Below are positions 34,874 through 43,453 of a stretch of DNA of 64,000 nucleotides, piece after piece. Below the pieces are notes generated by a model that saw only the letters and a list, made by a program, of their open reading frames with translations, did no database searches and was not told the origin of the DNA. The position numbers and the translations under genes were made by a program. The stretch is from Sphingomonas sp. (GTDB taxonomy: Bacteria; Pseudomonadota; Alphaproteobacteria; Sphingomonadales; Sphingomonadaceae). Numbering within the stretch: position 1 is the stretch's first letter; each line of letters starts with the position of its first letter. Location: positions 1-64,000 of the forward strand of contig JAFIGU010000056.1 of assembly GCA_017849555.1 (NCBI GenBank), given 5' to 3'.

Positions 34874-35372
34874 GGATCGGGATGCGGCGAACGTTCTCGT
34901 TCGCTCCCTCCGATCTCGGCAGCGTGACGGTGAGCACGCCGTTCTTGAAGGTCGCGCTTGCCTTGTCGCGCTCGATGCCACGCGGCAGGCCGATCCGACG
35001 CTCGAAGCGGCCATAGCTGCGCTCCGAATAGCCCCGGTCCTTGTCCTCGACCTCGGCCTTCTTCTCGCCGCGGATCGTGAGCACGCCTTCCTCGACCTGG
35101 ACGTCGACATCCCTCTCATCGAGCCCTGCAAGCTCAGCGGTGACGCGGATGTCCTTGTCGGTTTCGGCAAGCTCGACCTGAGGCCAGACGAGGCTGCGGT
35201 CGAAGCCGGCGAGAGACGGAACGCCGAAGCCGCGGAAGACATCGTCGAACAGACGGTTCACGTCGCGATGGAGCGACAGCAGCGGGTGACTTTCGCCGTC
35301 GCGCTCGGCGTTGATGGGCGTGGGCAGCCGGTTTTCCTGCCGGCTCCAGGGAATGAGATCACGAATAGCCAT
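34857..35372 (-). CDS. Hsp20/alpha-crystallin family small heat-shock protein
   Basis: The 171-residue protein has the alpha-crystallin domain: VELAETDKDIRVTAELAGL, VDVQVEEGVLTIRGEKKAE and ERRIGLPRGIERDKASATF, ending in NGVLTVTLPRS. The N-terminal arm has LHRDVNRLFDDVFRGF. It holds unfolding proteins for refolding. Start 35372 is preferred over ATG 35381, because the site GAGGAG directly abuts the latter. It is the second Hsp20 of the cluster, and lies closer to the YfdX end. Confidence 0.93.
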   Translation of the reverse strand: MAIRDLIPWSRQENRLPTPINAERDGESHPLLSLHRDVNRLFDDVFRGFGVPSLAGFDRSLVWPQVELAETDKDIRVTAELAGLDERDVDVQVEEGVLTIRGEKKAEVEDKDRGYSERSYGRFERRIGLPRGIERDKASATFKNGVLTVTLPRSEGANENVRRIPIHGAAA

Positions 35373-35468
35373 GATGTTCATCTCCTCGTTGGGCTGGATT
35401 TCGGGCGTGGCTCACCGGTCGCCACCCCGCGTGGGGACGGCGCGCCGGCAAGCCGGTTCAGTGCAGGA

Positions 35469-35948
35469 TCAGGCCGCCTTGGCCTCGGTCTTCGGGCCCT
35501 CGATCCGGTCGTTGGCGGGATTGCCGCCACCGATCTCGATCTTGCGCGGCTTCATCGCCTCGGGGACGACTCGCATCAGCTCGATCGAGAGCAGGCCGTT
35601 CTCGAACCGGGCATTTCCCACCTCGATGAAGTCGGCGAGCTGGAAGCGCCGTTCGAACGCGCGGGTCGCGATGCCGCGATGCAGATACTCGCCCTTGTCC
35701 GCGTCATCGGCGCGCTTGCCGCTGACGGTGAGCTGGTTCTGCTGGGCGACGATCTCGATCTCGTTGGGCGCAAAACCCGCCACCGCGAGCGTGATGTGGT
35801 AGCTGTCCTCGCCTTCCTTGACGATGTCGAAAGGCGGATAGCCGTCCGCCGGCGCGTCGCTGCGCATGCCGCTCTCGAGCAGGTCGAACAGGCGGTCGAA
35901 GCCGACCGTGGAACGCCGATACGGCGTAAAGTCGAAATTGGTCCTCAT
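35469..35948 (-). CDS. Hsp20 family small heat-shock protein, IbpA-like
   Basis: The 159-residue protein begins MRTNFDFTPYRRSTVGFDRL, the IbpA/HspH-type N-terminus, followed by YPPFDIVKEGEDSYHITLAV, AGFAPNEIEIVAQQNQLTV and FERRFQLADFIEVGNARFEN. It is the first gene of the minus-strand stress group. A ROSE-like hairpin sequesters its ribosome site and a heat-shock-type promoter lies about 110 bases upstream. Start 35948 follows GGAGGA by 7 bases. Confidence 0.93.
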   Translation of the reverse strand: MRTNFDFTPYRRSTVGFDRLFDLLESGMRSDAPADGYPPFDIVKEGEDSYHITLAVAGFAPNEIEIVAQQNQLTVSGKRADDADKGEYLHRGIATRAFERRFQLADFIEVGNARFENGLLSIELMRVVPEAMKPRKIEIGGGNPANDRIEGPKTEAKAA

Positions 35949-36048
35949 AGCCAAATCCTCCATATGAGCGATCTGGGCACGAGGAGCGCCGGTAACGTGA
36001 GAGCCGGCGCCCTCTATGTCCCACCGGACCCGAACACGGCGCCCGGCG
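35949..36048 (-). promoter_or_regulatory. ROSE-like RNA thermometer in the hsp20 leader
   Basis: In the minus-strand leader, GATCGCTC (35966-35973) can pair with the ribosome site GGAGGATT (35954-35961), leaving a short loop. The pairing requires one bulged G within TCGCT. UYGCU facing the Shine-Dalgarno is the conserved signature of ROSE elements in alphaproteobacterial hsp20 leaders. Upstream, GCGCCGG/CCGGCGC forms another stem. Further hairpins are likely in this GC-rich leader. Confidence 0.65.
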
Positions 36049-36055
36049 ACAAGAA

Positions 36056-36082
36056 ATTATGTAGCATAATCTCCGATTCAAG
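36056..36082 (-). promoter_or_regulatory. Candidate heat-shock (RpoH-type) promoter
   Basis: On the minus strand, CTTGAA (36077-36082) is followed after 12 bases by CTACATAAT (36056-36064). This matches a CTTG -35 and a C-x-TAT-like -10 of sigma-32 promoters in alphaproteobacteria. It points to the hsp20 start about 110 bases downstream. Confidence 0.5.
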
Positions 36083-36368
36083 ACCGCCAATGCTCAGTTT
36101 TTTCGTTATAGACGGTTGTCGTCCGACGCAAAGAGCGGCTGACGTTCGCTGGATCCGGTCAGCCCGTTCGTTAGCGTCATTGAATACCCCTTCCGGCAAG
36201 GGCGCGCTTTCGCCTGATTACGCAGACGATGCTTCAACTCGCCGTATAGTAGTCCAAGACGTGCTCACTTCCTTCATGGCACTACTGAAGCGAACATGAG
36301 CAACATTATCAACTAGGAATTGAACCCTAAATGGCCATTCGGGTCGAATACGCTTCGAGGAGGTTCGG

Positions 36369-37385
36369 ATGAGCGAGGTTATGAAAGCAGTCCGGCTGCA
36401 TGCATTCGGAGGACCGGAAGTCCTGGTTTACGAAGATGCTCCGAAGCCGCAGGTGAAACCGGGCGAGGTGCTGGTCCGCGTCCATGCCGTCGGGGTCAAC
36501 CCGCCCGACTGGTATCTGCGCGAGGGCTATAAAATGCTGCCGCCGGAGTGGCAGCCCGAGATGACGTTTCCGATCATTCCCGGCACCGACATCTCCGGCG
36601 TCATCGAGGCGGTGGCCGATGACGTGACGGACTTCTCCGTCGGCGACGAAGTCTATGCCGTGGTCCGGTTTCCGAGCGGCATTGCCGGGGAAAGTCGGGC
36701 CTATGCCCAATATGTCGTCGCACCGGTGTCCGATCTCGCGCTCAAGCCGGGTGGTATCGATCATGTGCACGCTGCAGCCGCCCCCATGTCGCTGCTGACG
36801 GCCTGGCAGTTCCTGATCGAGCAGGGGCATGACGCGCCGAACCCGCTCCAGCCCGCCCAGCACGTCCCCGTGCCGCTTGAGGGGAGAAAGGTTCTCGTGA
36901 ACGGCGCCGCTGGCGGGGTTGGTCACTTCCTGGTGCAGTTGGCGAAATGGAAAGGCGCGCATGTGATCGCTGTCGCCTCCGGCAGGCATGAGGCGATGCT
37001 GCGCGATCTCGGCGCCGACGCCTTCTACGATTATGGCAAGACCAACGTCGAAGACGTGCTCACCGACCTCGACCTCGTGGTGGACGCGGTCGGGGGTCCG
37101 ACGAGCGGTCGGTTCCTCAAGACATTGAAGCGGGGCGGCGCGCTCTTTCCGGTGTTCGGGTTGGGCTTCGACGACAAGGGCGAGGCCGCGCGGCTCGGCG
37201 TTACCGTGTCGACGACCCAAGTCAATTCGAACGGCCCGCAACTGGCCGAGATCGCGCCCCTGCTGGACAACGGCACGATACGCGTCATGATCGACAGCGT
37301 TTTTCCGCTCGCCGACGCGCGCAAGGCGCATGAGCATGCCGCGACAGGGCACCTCCAGGGCAAGATCGTCCTGACGGTCGTCTGA
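36369..37385 (+). CDS. NADP-dependent oxidoreductase (quinone reductase-like, MDR family)
   Basis: The 338-residue protein has the MDR GroES-like domain (MKAVRLHAFGGPEVLVYEDA; GTDISGVIEAVADDV) and a Rossmann domain with VNGAAGGVGHFLVQLAKWKG. A loop of about 15 residues near GHDAPNPLQPAQHVPVP is inserted relative to QOR. It should reduce quinones or reactive carbonyls with NADPH. It shares the fold with the protein at 28038-28958 but is clearly different, and it has no adjacent regulator gene. Confidence 0.87.
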   Translation: MSEVMKAVRLHAFGGPEVLVYEDAPKPQVKPGEVLVRVHAVGVNPPDWYLREGYKMLPPEWQPEMTFPIIPGTDISGVIEAVADDVTDFSVGDEVYAVVRFPSGIAGESRAYAQYVVAPVSDLALKPGGIDHVHAAAAPMSLLTAWQFLIEQGHDAPNPLQPAQHVPVPLEGRKVLVNGAAGGVGHFLVQLAKWKGAHVIAVASGRHEAMLRDLGADAFYDYGKTNVEDVLTDLDLVVDAVGGPTSGRFLKTLKRGGALFPVFGLGFDDKGEAARLGVTVSTTQVNSNGPQLAEIAPLLDNGTIRVMIDSVFPLADARKAHEHAATGHLQGKIVLTVV

Positions 37386-38055
37386 CGCGCATGTCATAAA
37401 AGCCGGGACGACGCTGAGAGCTAAGCTCGATCGCTACCTCACGGCTCGTTCAAGCGCCGATCGCGGTCAATGAAATGAGAGCAGGGACCGTGAAACTGGG
37501 ACGTCCGACTCTTCATCAACGAGTCCGTCGTAGTGCGAAGCGGCGCAGGCGAAGGAGAACAGTTGGCCGCGGCGGCCGGGGGCGGCCCTATAATAGTACG
37601 AACGGCGAGATGTATTCGTTATGTTTATCCGGCGCGGGGCGCCAACATCCTGATCGCAGCGATAGCGGCCAGCGGCGGCCAGATGCGGAATTTGCGTAGC
37701 GTTCGTTGCAGAATTCGCTACGTCGCCCCTCCGTCCAACGTCGGTTTGTGGGCAGAGTCCCGACGTTTCGACGAAGCAACTCGCCGCCGCCATAACCCGG
37801 TGTTTAAGAGCGGATTTTTTTGACTTCCTGAACACGAAACTCTGGCCGCTATTAGAATGCCGACCTTCGGGAGATCGAACGAAAAATCGGACTTTCGTTC
37901 ACGTTGGCTCCGCCGCGAAACCGGTCGTTCATTCAGGAAGAGGCTCCGATCGGAATGGGCTAAGGCGGCGCGGTGCTCATCCGCGAAACATATTGATAGC
38001 TGGATCGTGCGCCGGCCCGCCGGGGGGCATAGACGGGCCGGCGCCTGCGGCTGGC
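37386..38055. other. 670-bp stretch without a supported gene
   Basis: The only obvious structures are the 44-bp repeat at 37601-37644 and a perfect inverted repeat GAACGAAA/TTTCGTTC (37878-37901) with an 8-base loop. Open frames here have atypical, arginine-rich compositions and no ribosome sites. The stretch looks like a degraded or recombinational boundary. Confidence 0.55.
37601..37644. repeat. 44-bp direct repeat, left copy
   Basis: The sequence begins AACGGCGAGATGTATTCGTT and ends in GGCGCGGGGCGCCA. It is repeated at 43454-43497 with one difference in 44 (C37630 versus T43483). The end forms a small GC hairpin. Confidence 0.85.
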
Positions 38056-38535
38056 TCAGCGACGGGGGAGCTTTGCCAGGGCAGCCTTGTAAGCGGCGTA
38101 ATGCGTGCCCTCGTCGACCGCGATCTGGCGGAACATCTGCGCCACCTTGGTGTCGCCGGCCGCCTCCGCCTCCTTGGCGAAATTCACGTACATCGTGACA
38201 TTCTCGTAGTGCTCGCCCTTCATGGCGTCCTCGAGGTTCACGCTATTGGTGCTGCCGAGCCGCAACGCCTGCGCTTCGCGATCGAAATGCTCGTTGGCCT
38301 CGACGTTGGCCGACGCGCGGAAGAGCTTGGCGAGTTCGGGCTTGCCCGCCGCCTGCGCCTGCTCGGCATACCGCAGATACTTCAGGTTGGCATAGGCCTC
38401 CCCGTGCATTGCGGCTTCGAGGTTCGCTCGCGTGCTGGCGGCCAGCGGACGGGTCGGCGCCGACGGCGCGGCGGTCACGCTGACGGCGAAAATGGTCGCG
38501 GCACTAGCGGCGGCGACGATCAAGGACTTTATCAT
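38056..38535 (-). CDS. Exported ferritin-like (rubrerythrin-type) protein
   Basis: The 159-residue protein has a signal peptide ending near VTAAPSA. The mature part is a two-repeat four-helix bundle with ligands EAAMHGEAYANLKYLRYAEQ, ANVEANEHFDREA, DAMKGEHYENVTMYVNFAKE and AVDEGTHYAAYKAAL. The E...E/H spacings fit a di-iron ferritin/rubrerythrin site, but it lacks a rubredoxin domain. Its location in the periplasm fits peroxide or iron handling there. It is divergent from the PepSY/cytochrome b561 operon. Confidence 0.83.
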   Translation of the reverse strand: MIKSLIVAAASAATIFAVSVTAAPSAPTRPLAASTRANLEAAMHGEAYANLKYLRYAEQAQAAGKPELAKLFRASANVEANEHFDREAQALRLGSTNSVNLEDAMKGEHYENVTMYVNFAKEAEAAGDTKVAQMFRQIAVDEGTHYAAYKAALAKLPRR

Positions 38536-38727
38536 GGTCAGTTCTCCATTGCCGCCGGAAATGCGGCTGCCCCGCTATCGACCCGGGTCCTGACGGCGAC
38601 CTGACAGGCTGACAGAAACGCATTTTCAAGACGTCGGAAAAACTCGCTGCGCCGTCAGGTTTCGGTCAGGCGCTCCTGCGATCTCCGGGCCATCGAGGCT
38701 ATCCCGCCTCTGACAGGAGTTCGTTCG

Positions 38728-39009
38728 ATGATCCGATTTGCCCCCCTGAAGGTTGCAGCCTTTCTCGCCGCCGTTGCAGCCGCGCCGATGGCGATGGCGT
38801 CACCCGTCTGCACGAAGGCACCCCAGGCCAAATGGATGACACCGGCACAGATGAAAGGCCGCGTCGCCAAGATGGGCTATCGCGACGTCAAGGTCTTCCA
38901 GGTGTCCGGCAGCTGTTACGAGATCTACGCCCACACCAAGGACGGCAAGCGCGCCGAGGTCTATTTTAACCCGGTGAACGGTGCGGTCGTTCAGAACAAC
39001 GTCGATTGA
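38728..39009 (+). CDS. PepSY domain periplasmic protein
   Basis: The 93-residue protein has a signal peptide (FAPLKVAAFLAAVAAAPMAM) and a PepSY domain (WMTPAQMKGRVAKMGYRDVK, then CYEIYAHTKDGKRAEVYFNP with GAVVQ). Two Cys residues (PVCTKA and GSCYE) may form a disulfide. It is the first gene of a module that continues with cytochrome b561, response regulator and histidine kinase. Small PepSY proteins can act as periplasmic inhibitors or partners of sensor kinases. Confidence 0.87.
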   Translation: MIRFAPLKVAAFLAAVAAAPMAMASPVCTKAPQAKWMTPAQMKGRVAKMGYRDVKVFQVSGSCYEIYAHTKDGKRAEVYFNPVNGAVVQNNVD

Positions 39010-39011
39010 CG

Positions 39012-39614
39012 ATGGACCACGTCGCTCCAGCGGCTCCTTCCCAAGACCCTGCTCGCAGCCGCGGCAGGGTCAAGGTCTGGGACCCGATCGTCCGCCTCTT
39101 CCACTGGACCGTGGCCGGAGGCGTCATCGCCAACCTGACGTTCCTGAAGCACGAGGAAACGCCGCATATCTATGTCGGCTACGCAGTCGTCACGGCGCTG
39201 GCGATCCGGCTGATCTGGGGCGTCATCGGCCGGCGTCACGCCCGGTTCGCCAGCTTCGTGCCCAGCCCGTTCGAGTTGCTGCGCTATTTCCGCGCGATGG
39301 CCGCCCGGCGCGAGCCGCGCTACATCGGGCACAACCCGGCCGGAGGTGCGATGATCGTCGTCCTTCTTGTCCTGCTGGCGACGGTGGGTACCAGCGGATG
39401 GATGATGGGGCTCGACCGGTTCTGGGGTGTAGGCTGGGTGGAGACGTTGCACGAAACCGCTGCCAATGTTCTGATCGGCGCGGTGGCGTTGCATGTCATC
39501 GGCGCGATCGTTGAAAGCGTGCGGCACCGCGAAAACCTGCCGCTGGCGATGGTCACCGGCTACAAACGCGCACCAACGGGGACCGACATCGACCATGCGC
39601 CTGCTCCTGATTGA
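39012..39614 (+). CDS. Cytochrome b561 family di-haem membrane protein
   Basis: The 200-residue protein has four membrane spans and the haem histidines of b561-type cytochromes: VRLFHWTVAGGVIANLTF, YIGHNPAGGAMIVVLL, ETLHETAANVLIGAVALHVI. It moves electrons across the inner membrane and could accept from quinol or from a cytochrome. TTG 39006 is possible but ATG 39012 is more likely. It follows the PepSY gene by 2 bases and overlaps the response-regulator start by 20 bases. Confidence 0.88.
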   Translation: MDHVAPAAPSQDPARSRGRVKVWDPIVRLFHWTVAGGVIANLTFLKHEETPHIYVGYAVVTALAIRLIWGVIGRRHARFASFVPSPFELLRYFRAMAARREPRYIGHNPAGGAMIVVLLVLLATVGTSGWMMGLDRFWGVGWVETLHETAANVLIGAVALHVIGAIVESVRHRENLPLAMVTGYKRAPTGTDIDHAPAPD

Positions 39615-40281
39615 GGACAACGCCCGGCTCGGCAGCCTCGTTCGCGAGGGTCTGATCCCCCAGGGTTTTGCGGTCGATTGGGTCGAGACCGTCGAGGACG
39701 CCGATCTGGCGATGAAGGTGGCGACATATGATCTGCTGCTGGTCGACCTCGGTCTGCCCGACGGAGACGGCCTGGACATCGTCCGCCGCTCCCGCCGAGA
39801 CAAGAATGCGACGCCGATCCTTGTCCTGACCGCGCGGAGCGGCCTCGACGATCGCGTCACCGGACTGGACGCGGGCGCCGACGACTATCTGGTGAAACCG
39901 TTCCAGATCCCGGAACTCGCGGCGCGGTGCCGTGCCCTGCTGCGACGGCCCGGGGCGTCGCTCGGCACCCAGCTCGCCGCGGGCAACGTCGTGCTCGATT
40001 GTGCCTCGCGGTCGGCCGAGGTGGGCGGCGCAGCGATCGACGCGACGCCGCGGGAGATCAACCTGCTCGAGGTTCTGCTCCGCCGCGCCGGACACGTCGT
40101 CGCCAAGCCGGCGCTTGAGAACACGCTTTATGCGATGGATGCCGAGGTGACGCCCAACGCGTTGGAAGCAGCGGTATCGCGGCTGCGCAAGCGCCTGACG
40201 GCCGCCGGGGCGGACGTGCAGGTCCGCACCGTGCACGGCGTCGGCTATGCACTGTTCGCGCCGAGCGTATCCCGTGAGTAG
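39595..40281 (+). CDS. OmpR/PhoB family response regulator
   Basis: The 228-residue protein has a receiver domain (MRLLLIEDNARLGSLVREGL; phosphorylated Asp in LLLVDLGLPDGDGLD; Lys in YLVKPFQIPEL) and a winged-helix DNA-binding domain (TPREINLLEVLLRRAGHVV; AVSRLRKRL). It starts within the end of the cytochrome b561 gene and overlaps the sensor kinase start, so the whole group is one transcript. Confidence 0.93.
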   Translation: MRLLLIEDNARLGSLVREGLIPQGFAVDWVETVEDADLAMKVATYDLLLVDLGLPDGDGLDIVRRSRRDKNATPILVLTARSGLDDRVTGLDAGADDYLVKPFQIPELAARCRALLRRPGASLGTQLAAGNVVLDCASRSAEVGGAAIDATPREINLLEVLLRRAGHVVAKPALENTLYAMDAEVTPNALEAAVSRLRKRLTAAGADVQVRTVHGVGYALFAPSVSRE

Positions 40282-41608
40282 GACGGGCACCGTCCGGCCG
40301 GGGCGACGGCCCCCTACGCTGTTCCGACAGATCGCGGCGCGTCTGGCGGCGTTCACGCTGCTGTTCGCAGCGCTCGACGTCGGGATCGTCGTGTTCACCT
40401 ACAGTCGCCAGCCCGAATCGCTCGCGCAGGAACTGCTGACGCTTGAAGCGGCAAAGGCTCAGGCAGGCGGCGTGCTGTCACCCGACCTGCTGGCCGGACC
40501 GCCGGGGGCCGAATCCTGGCCCGCGCGCTATGTCGAACCGGGATCGCCCGAACTCCGGCGGGTAGGGGAAACCGGGATCGACGGCGCTTCGACCCTGGTC
40601 GACTGGACGCGGCGCGAACAGGTTCCTGGCGGCTATCGGATATCGGGCGTTCGCGCGATCGATCGCGGCAACGAGCGGCGATGGCTGGCGATGCAGTTCG
40701 AGGGCGACGGCATCCGCCCCTATGTGCCGGTGATCGTGAACGAAATCATCCAGCACGTAATGCTGCCGCTGATCCCGCTGTCGCTGTTGCTGTTGCTGTT
40801 CAACGCCTTCGCCGTCCGCCGCGTGCTCCAACCGCTTCGCCATGCCGAGCGCGAAGTGGACGCGCTGAAACCCGACAACACCCTGCTTCGCCTTTCCGAG
40901 CCGAGTGAGCCGCGAGAGGTCAATACGCTCGTCAGTGCCGTCAATCGGGCGCTCGGCCGGCTCGATGCAGCGATGGCGACCCTGCGGGAGTTCACCGCCA
41001 ACGCCGCGCATGAGCTGCGCACGCCGTTGTCGATCATGCAACTATCGCTCGACCGGCTCCCCGCAGGCAGGCAGCGGGACGAACTGCGAGCCGATGCGCG
41101 ACACCTGACCCGCCTTGTCGAACAGATGCTCGATCTCGCCCAGGCCGACGCGCTGGCCGTGGATGGCCACGTGGCCGTCGATCTCGCCGACATCGGCCGA
41201 GACGTCGTGGCCGCGATGGCGCCCAAGGTGTTCGCCGCGCAGCGTGATCTCCGCTTCGAGAGCTTCGGGGACACCGCGGCGATGGGGCACCCCGAAGCGA
41301 TCTTTCGCATCTATCGCAACCTGATCGACAACGCGCTGTCACACGCGCCCGGCGTCACGCCCATCGACGTGACCGCGGGACCCGGCCCACAGCTGGCAGT
41401 CCGTGATTACGGGCCGGGGATCGCGGAGGTCGACCTTCCTCACGTCTTCGACCGCTTCTGGCGCAAGGATCGCCGCAGCTCTGACGGAGCGGGACTTGGG
41501 CTCGGCATCGTTCAGCGGCTGGCTGAGGCGCATGGCGGAACGGTCACCGTCGAAAACGCGGCGGGTGGTGGTGCTCTGTTTCGCGTCCAGCTCAATCTCG
41601 CGCCCTGA
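40274..41608 (+). CDS. Sensor histidine kinase of the cytochrome b561 module
   Basis: The 444-residue protein has two membrane spans (about residues 27-47 and 155-180) around a periplasmic loop, a HisKA segment (NAAHELRTPLSIMQLSLDRL) and the ATPase domain (RNLIDNALSHAPG, DYGPGIAEVDLPHVFDRFW, GAGLGLGIVQRLAEAHGG). The GTG start at 40274 overlaps the response-regulator gene by 8 bases. The ligand could be sensed through the PepSY protein encoded upstream, which is inference. Confidence 0.92.
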   Translation: MSRTGTVRPGRRPPTLFRQIAARLAAFTLLFAALDVGIVVFTYSRQPESLAQELLTLEAAKAQAGGVLSPDLLAGPPGAESWPARYVEPGSPELRRVGETGIDGASTLVDWTRREQVPGGYRISGVRAIDRGNERRWLAMQFEGDGIRPYVPVIVNEIIQHVMLPLIPLSLLLLLFNAFAVRRVLQPLRHAEREVDALKPDNTLLRLSEPSEPREVNTLVSAVNRALGRLDAAMATLREFTANAAHELRTPLSIMQLSLDRLPAGRQRDELRADARHLTRLVEQMLDLAQADALAVDGHVAVDLADIGRDVVAAMAPKVFAAQRDLRFESFGDTAAMGHPEAIFRIYRNLIDNALSHAPGVTPIDVTAGPGPQLAVRDYGPGIAEVDLPHVFDRFWRKDRRSSDGAGLGLGIVQRLAEAHGGTVTVENAAGGGALFRVQLNLAP

Positions 41609-41694
41609 TTCTGAGACGCACCGATCTGCCTGCGCCGACCCGTCAGGCATTCGTCAGGACTGAGGTGCAGTGACGTCTCGGGAAGGAGACGATC

Positions 41695-42402
41695 ATGGAC
41701 AACACCGCAGCAGCGACGCCTACGACCTCGAGAACGATACGAGTTTGGGACCTTCCAATCCGCATCTTCCACTGGTTGCTTGTAGCGACAGTCCTCGTCG
41801 CCTTTTTGTCGGCCGAGGAAGAAAGTGCGCTCGCATCATGGCACGTCACGGCGGGCTGGGTCGCCGCCATCCTCATCGTGTTCCGGGTCGTCTGGGGTTT
41901 TGTGGGCGGTGAGCACGCGCGCTTCGCTCAATTTCTCAAACCTTGGCAAATCGGACATCATCTGACGTCGCTGACCTCATCTGTTCGACATCGATCGGTC
42001 GGCCACAACCCGCTGGGTGGGATCGCAGTCATTGCTCTGCTCACGGTCGTAGCATCAGTCATATATTCCGGGGTACGGACAAACGGCGACGCTGGCGAAG
42101 GGCTGCATGAAGCGTTTGCCAACGCCTTGCTCGCGTTGGTCGCGGTGCACGTGTTCGCCGTGATTGCGATGTCGATGCTGACGCGGGAGAACCTCATCAC
42201 TGCGTTCATCACTGGCCGGAAGCGCGCCGACCTGCACCCCGACGTTGCCGACGCGCATCCGCCGATGCCATTGGCTGTGCCTGTGGCAGGTATTGCGGTC
42301 GGCCTCGCTGCCTATTCCATCATGGCGGCGGATCCTGCGGCATATACACCGGGCGTTCGCGCCGAAGCTGGCGAGGGCTTCGATCGTGGCGATCGTGATT
42401 AA
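41695..42402 (+). CDS. Cytochrome b561 family membrane protein, second copy
   Basis: The 235-residue protein again has RVWDLPIRIFHWLLVATVLV, SVGHNPLGGIAVIALLTVVA and HEAFANALLALVAVHVFAV, the b561 pattern with haem His. It has an added C-terminal segment with a further hydrophobic stretch (PLAVPVAGIAVGLAAYSIM). It lies 86 bases after the kinase gene and 30 bases before the VIT gene. The duplication in one locus is notable. Confidence 0.88.
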   Translation: MDNTAAATPTTSRTIRVWDLPIRIFHWLLVATVLVAFLSAEEESALASWHVTAGWVAAILIVFRVVWGFVGGEHARFAQFLKPWQIGHHLTSLTSSVRHRSVGHNPLGGIAVIALLTVVASVIYSGVRTNGDAGEGLHEAFANALLALVAVHVFAVIAMSMLTRENLITAFITGRKRADLHPDVADAHPPMPLAVPVAGIAVGLAAYSIMAADPAAYTPGVRAEAGEGFDRGDRD

Positions 42403-42432
42403 CCCAAAAGCCGATCGAAGAGGAAACGCACG

Positions 42433-43134
42433 TTGACTCGTCTAGCATTTCACAGAGAACGCCACCTTGTCTCCAGAATCGGCTGGCTGAGGGCCGCCGT
42501 GCTCGGCGCCAATGACGGTATCGTTTCCACGGCGAGCCTCATCATCGGCGTCGCCGCGGCGGCTGCCAAGCCCTCGGACATTTTGATTGCCGGCACGGCC
42601 GGGCTGGTCGCCGGCGCTATGTCGATGGCGGCGGGTGAATACGTCTCCGTCAGTTCGCAGTCCGACACCGAAAAGGCCGAACTTGCCCGGGAGCGGGCGG
42701 AGCTGGTGGGCGATGTGGATGCCGAGATCGATGAGCTCGCGGCGATCTATGTCGCACGAGGCGTGGATCGCACTACGGCCGACGCGGTCGCGCGTCAGCT
42801 GATGTCCAAGGATGCCTTGGCGGCCCATGCGCATGACGAACTCGGGATTTCGGACATGACGGTTGCCCGCCCAATCCAGGCGGCACTTACATCAGCGGCG
42901 ACCTTTTCCGCTGGTGCAGTGCTCCCGCTCGCGTTGGTGGTGTTCGCGCCCGCCGGCCTGTTGATCGTGATCGAGGCAATCGCTTCACTGCTGTTCCTCG
43001 CCCTCTTAGGAGCGGTCGGCGCCCGGACCGGCGGCGCTCCGGTTTGGGTCGCGACGATCCGTGTCACTTTCTGGGGCGCGCTGGCGATGGCACTGACCGC
43101 GGGTATCGGCCGCTTGGTTGGTACTGCTGTGTGA
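42433..43134 (+). CDS. VIT1/CCC1 family iron or manganese transporter
   Basis: The 233-residue protein is a VIT-type transporter: AAVLGANDGIVSTASLIIGV at the N-terminus, GAMSMAAGEYVSVSSQSDTE in the second span and a metal-binding cytoplasmic region with Glu/Asp/His (DAEIDELAAIYVARGVDR, AHAHDELGISDM). VIT members export or store ferrous iron or Mn. The start is a TTG at 42433 preceded by AGAGGAAA. It ends the redox/iron group. Confidence 0.9.
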   Translation: MTRLAFHRERHLVSRIGWLRAAVLGANDGIVSTASLIIGVAAAAAKPSDILIAGTAGLVAGAMSMAAGEYVSVSSQSDTEKAELARERAELVGDVDAEIDELAAIYVARGVDRTTADAVARQLMSKDALAAHAHDELGISDMTVARPIQAALTSAATFSAGAVLPLALVVFAPAGLLIVIEAIASLLFLALLGAVGARTGGAPVWVATIRVTFWGALAMALTAGIGRLVGTAV

Positions 43135-43453
43135 TTTGTAGGCGCTCGGGCCGTTACACGATCAATGACCGGTTTCAGGAAATTTTAGTCATCGCCCTGA
43201 ATGGCTTAAATTGCATCGCTATGCTGATTGTCCGCTGCGAACAGCGTGGCCGGCAGCCTCGGAGGGGCCGGACACCTCTTGGATGAGATGGGAGCGGCTG
43301 AGGTCTGGTCGGAAGCCAACGACCGAAATGCGATTGAGTAACCCGACCTGTCCGGCTGAGAATGGACTGTCCAACGCCCAGCGAACGATCCGCGGCGGAA
43401 TAGCGCTGCGGGCGGCGGCAACCGGCGTCCGACGGCGACTTTATCGTAGGGCA

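Larger units (their letters stand above)
35949..36368. other. Divergent intergenic region between hsp20 and oxidoreductase genes
   Basis: This 420-bp stretch has no supported gene. Its left part carries the heat-shock promoter and ROSE leader on the minus strand; on the right, AGGAGG is well placed before ATG 36369 of the oxidoreductase. No further strong hairpin was noted. Confidence 0.6.

Noticed and set aside
37467..37835. A minus-strand frame sharing the peptide INITNTSRR with one at 43206-43556
   Set aside because: The shared peptide is just the translation of the 44-bp DNA repeat. The rest of the two frames is unrelated and lacks gene features.
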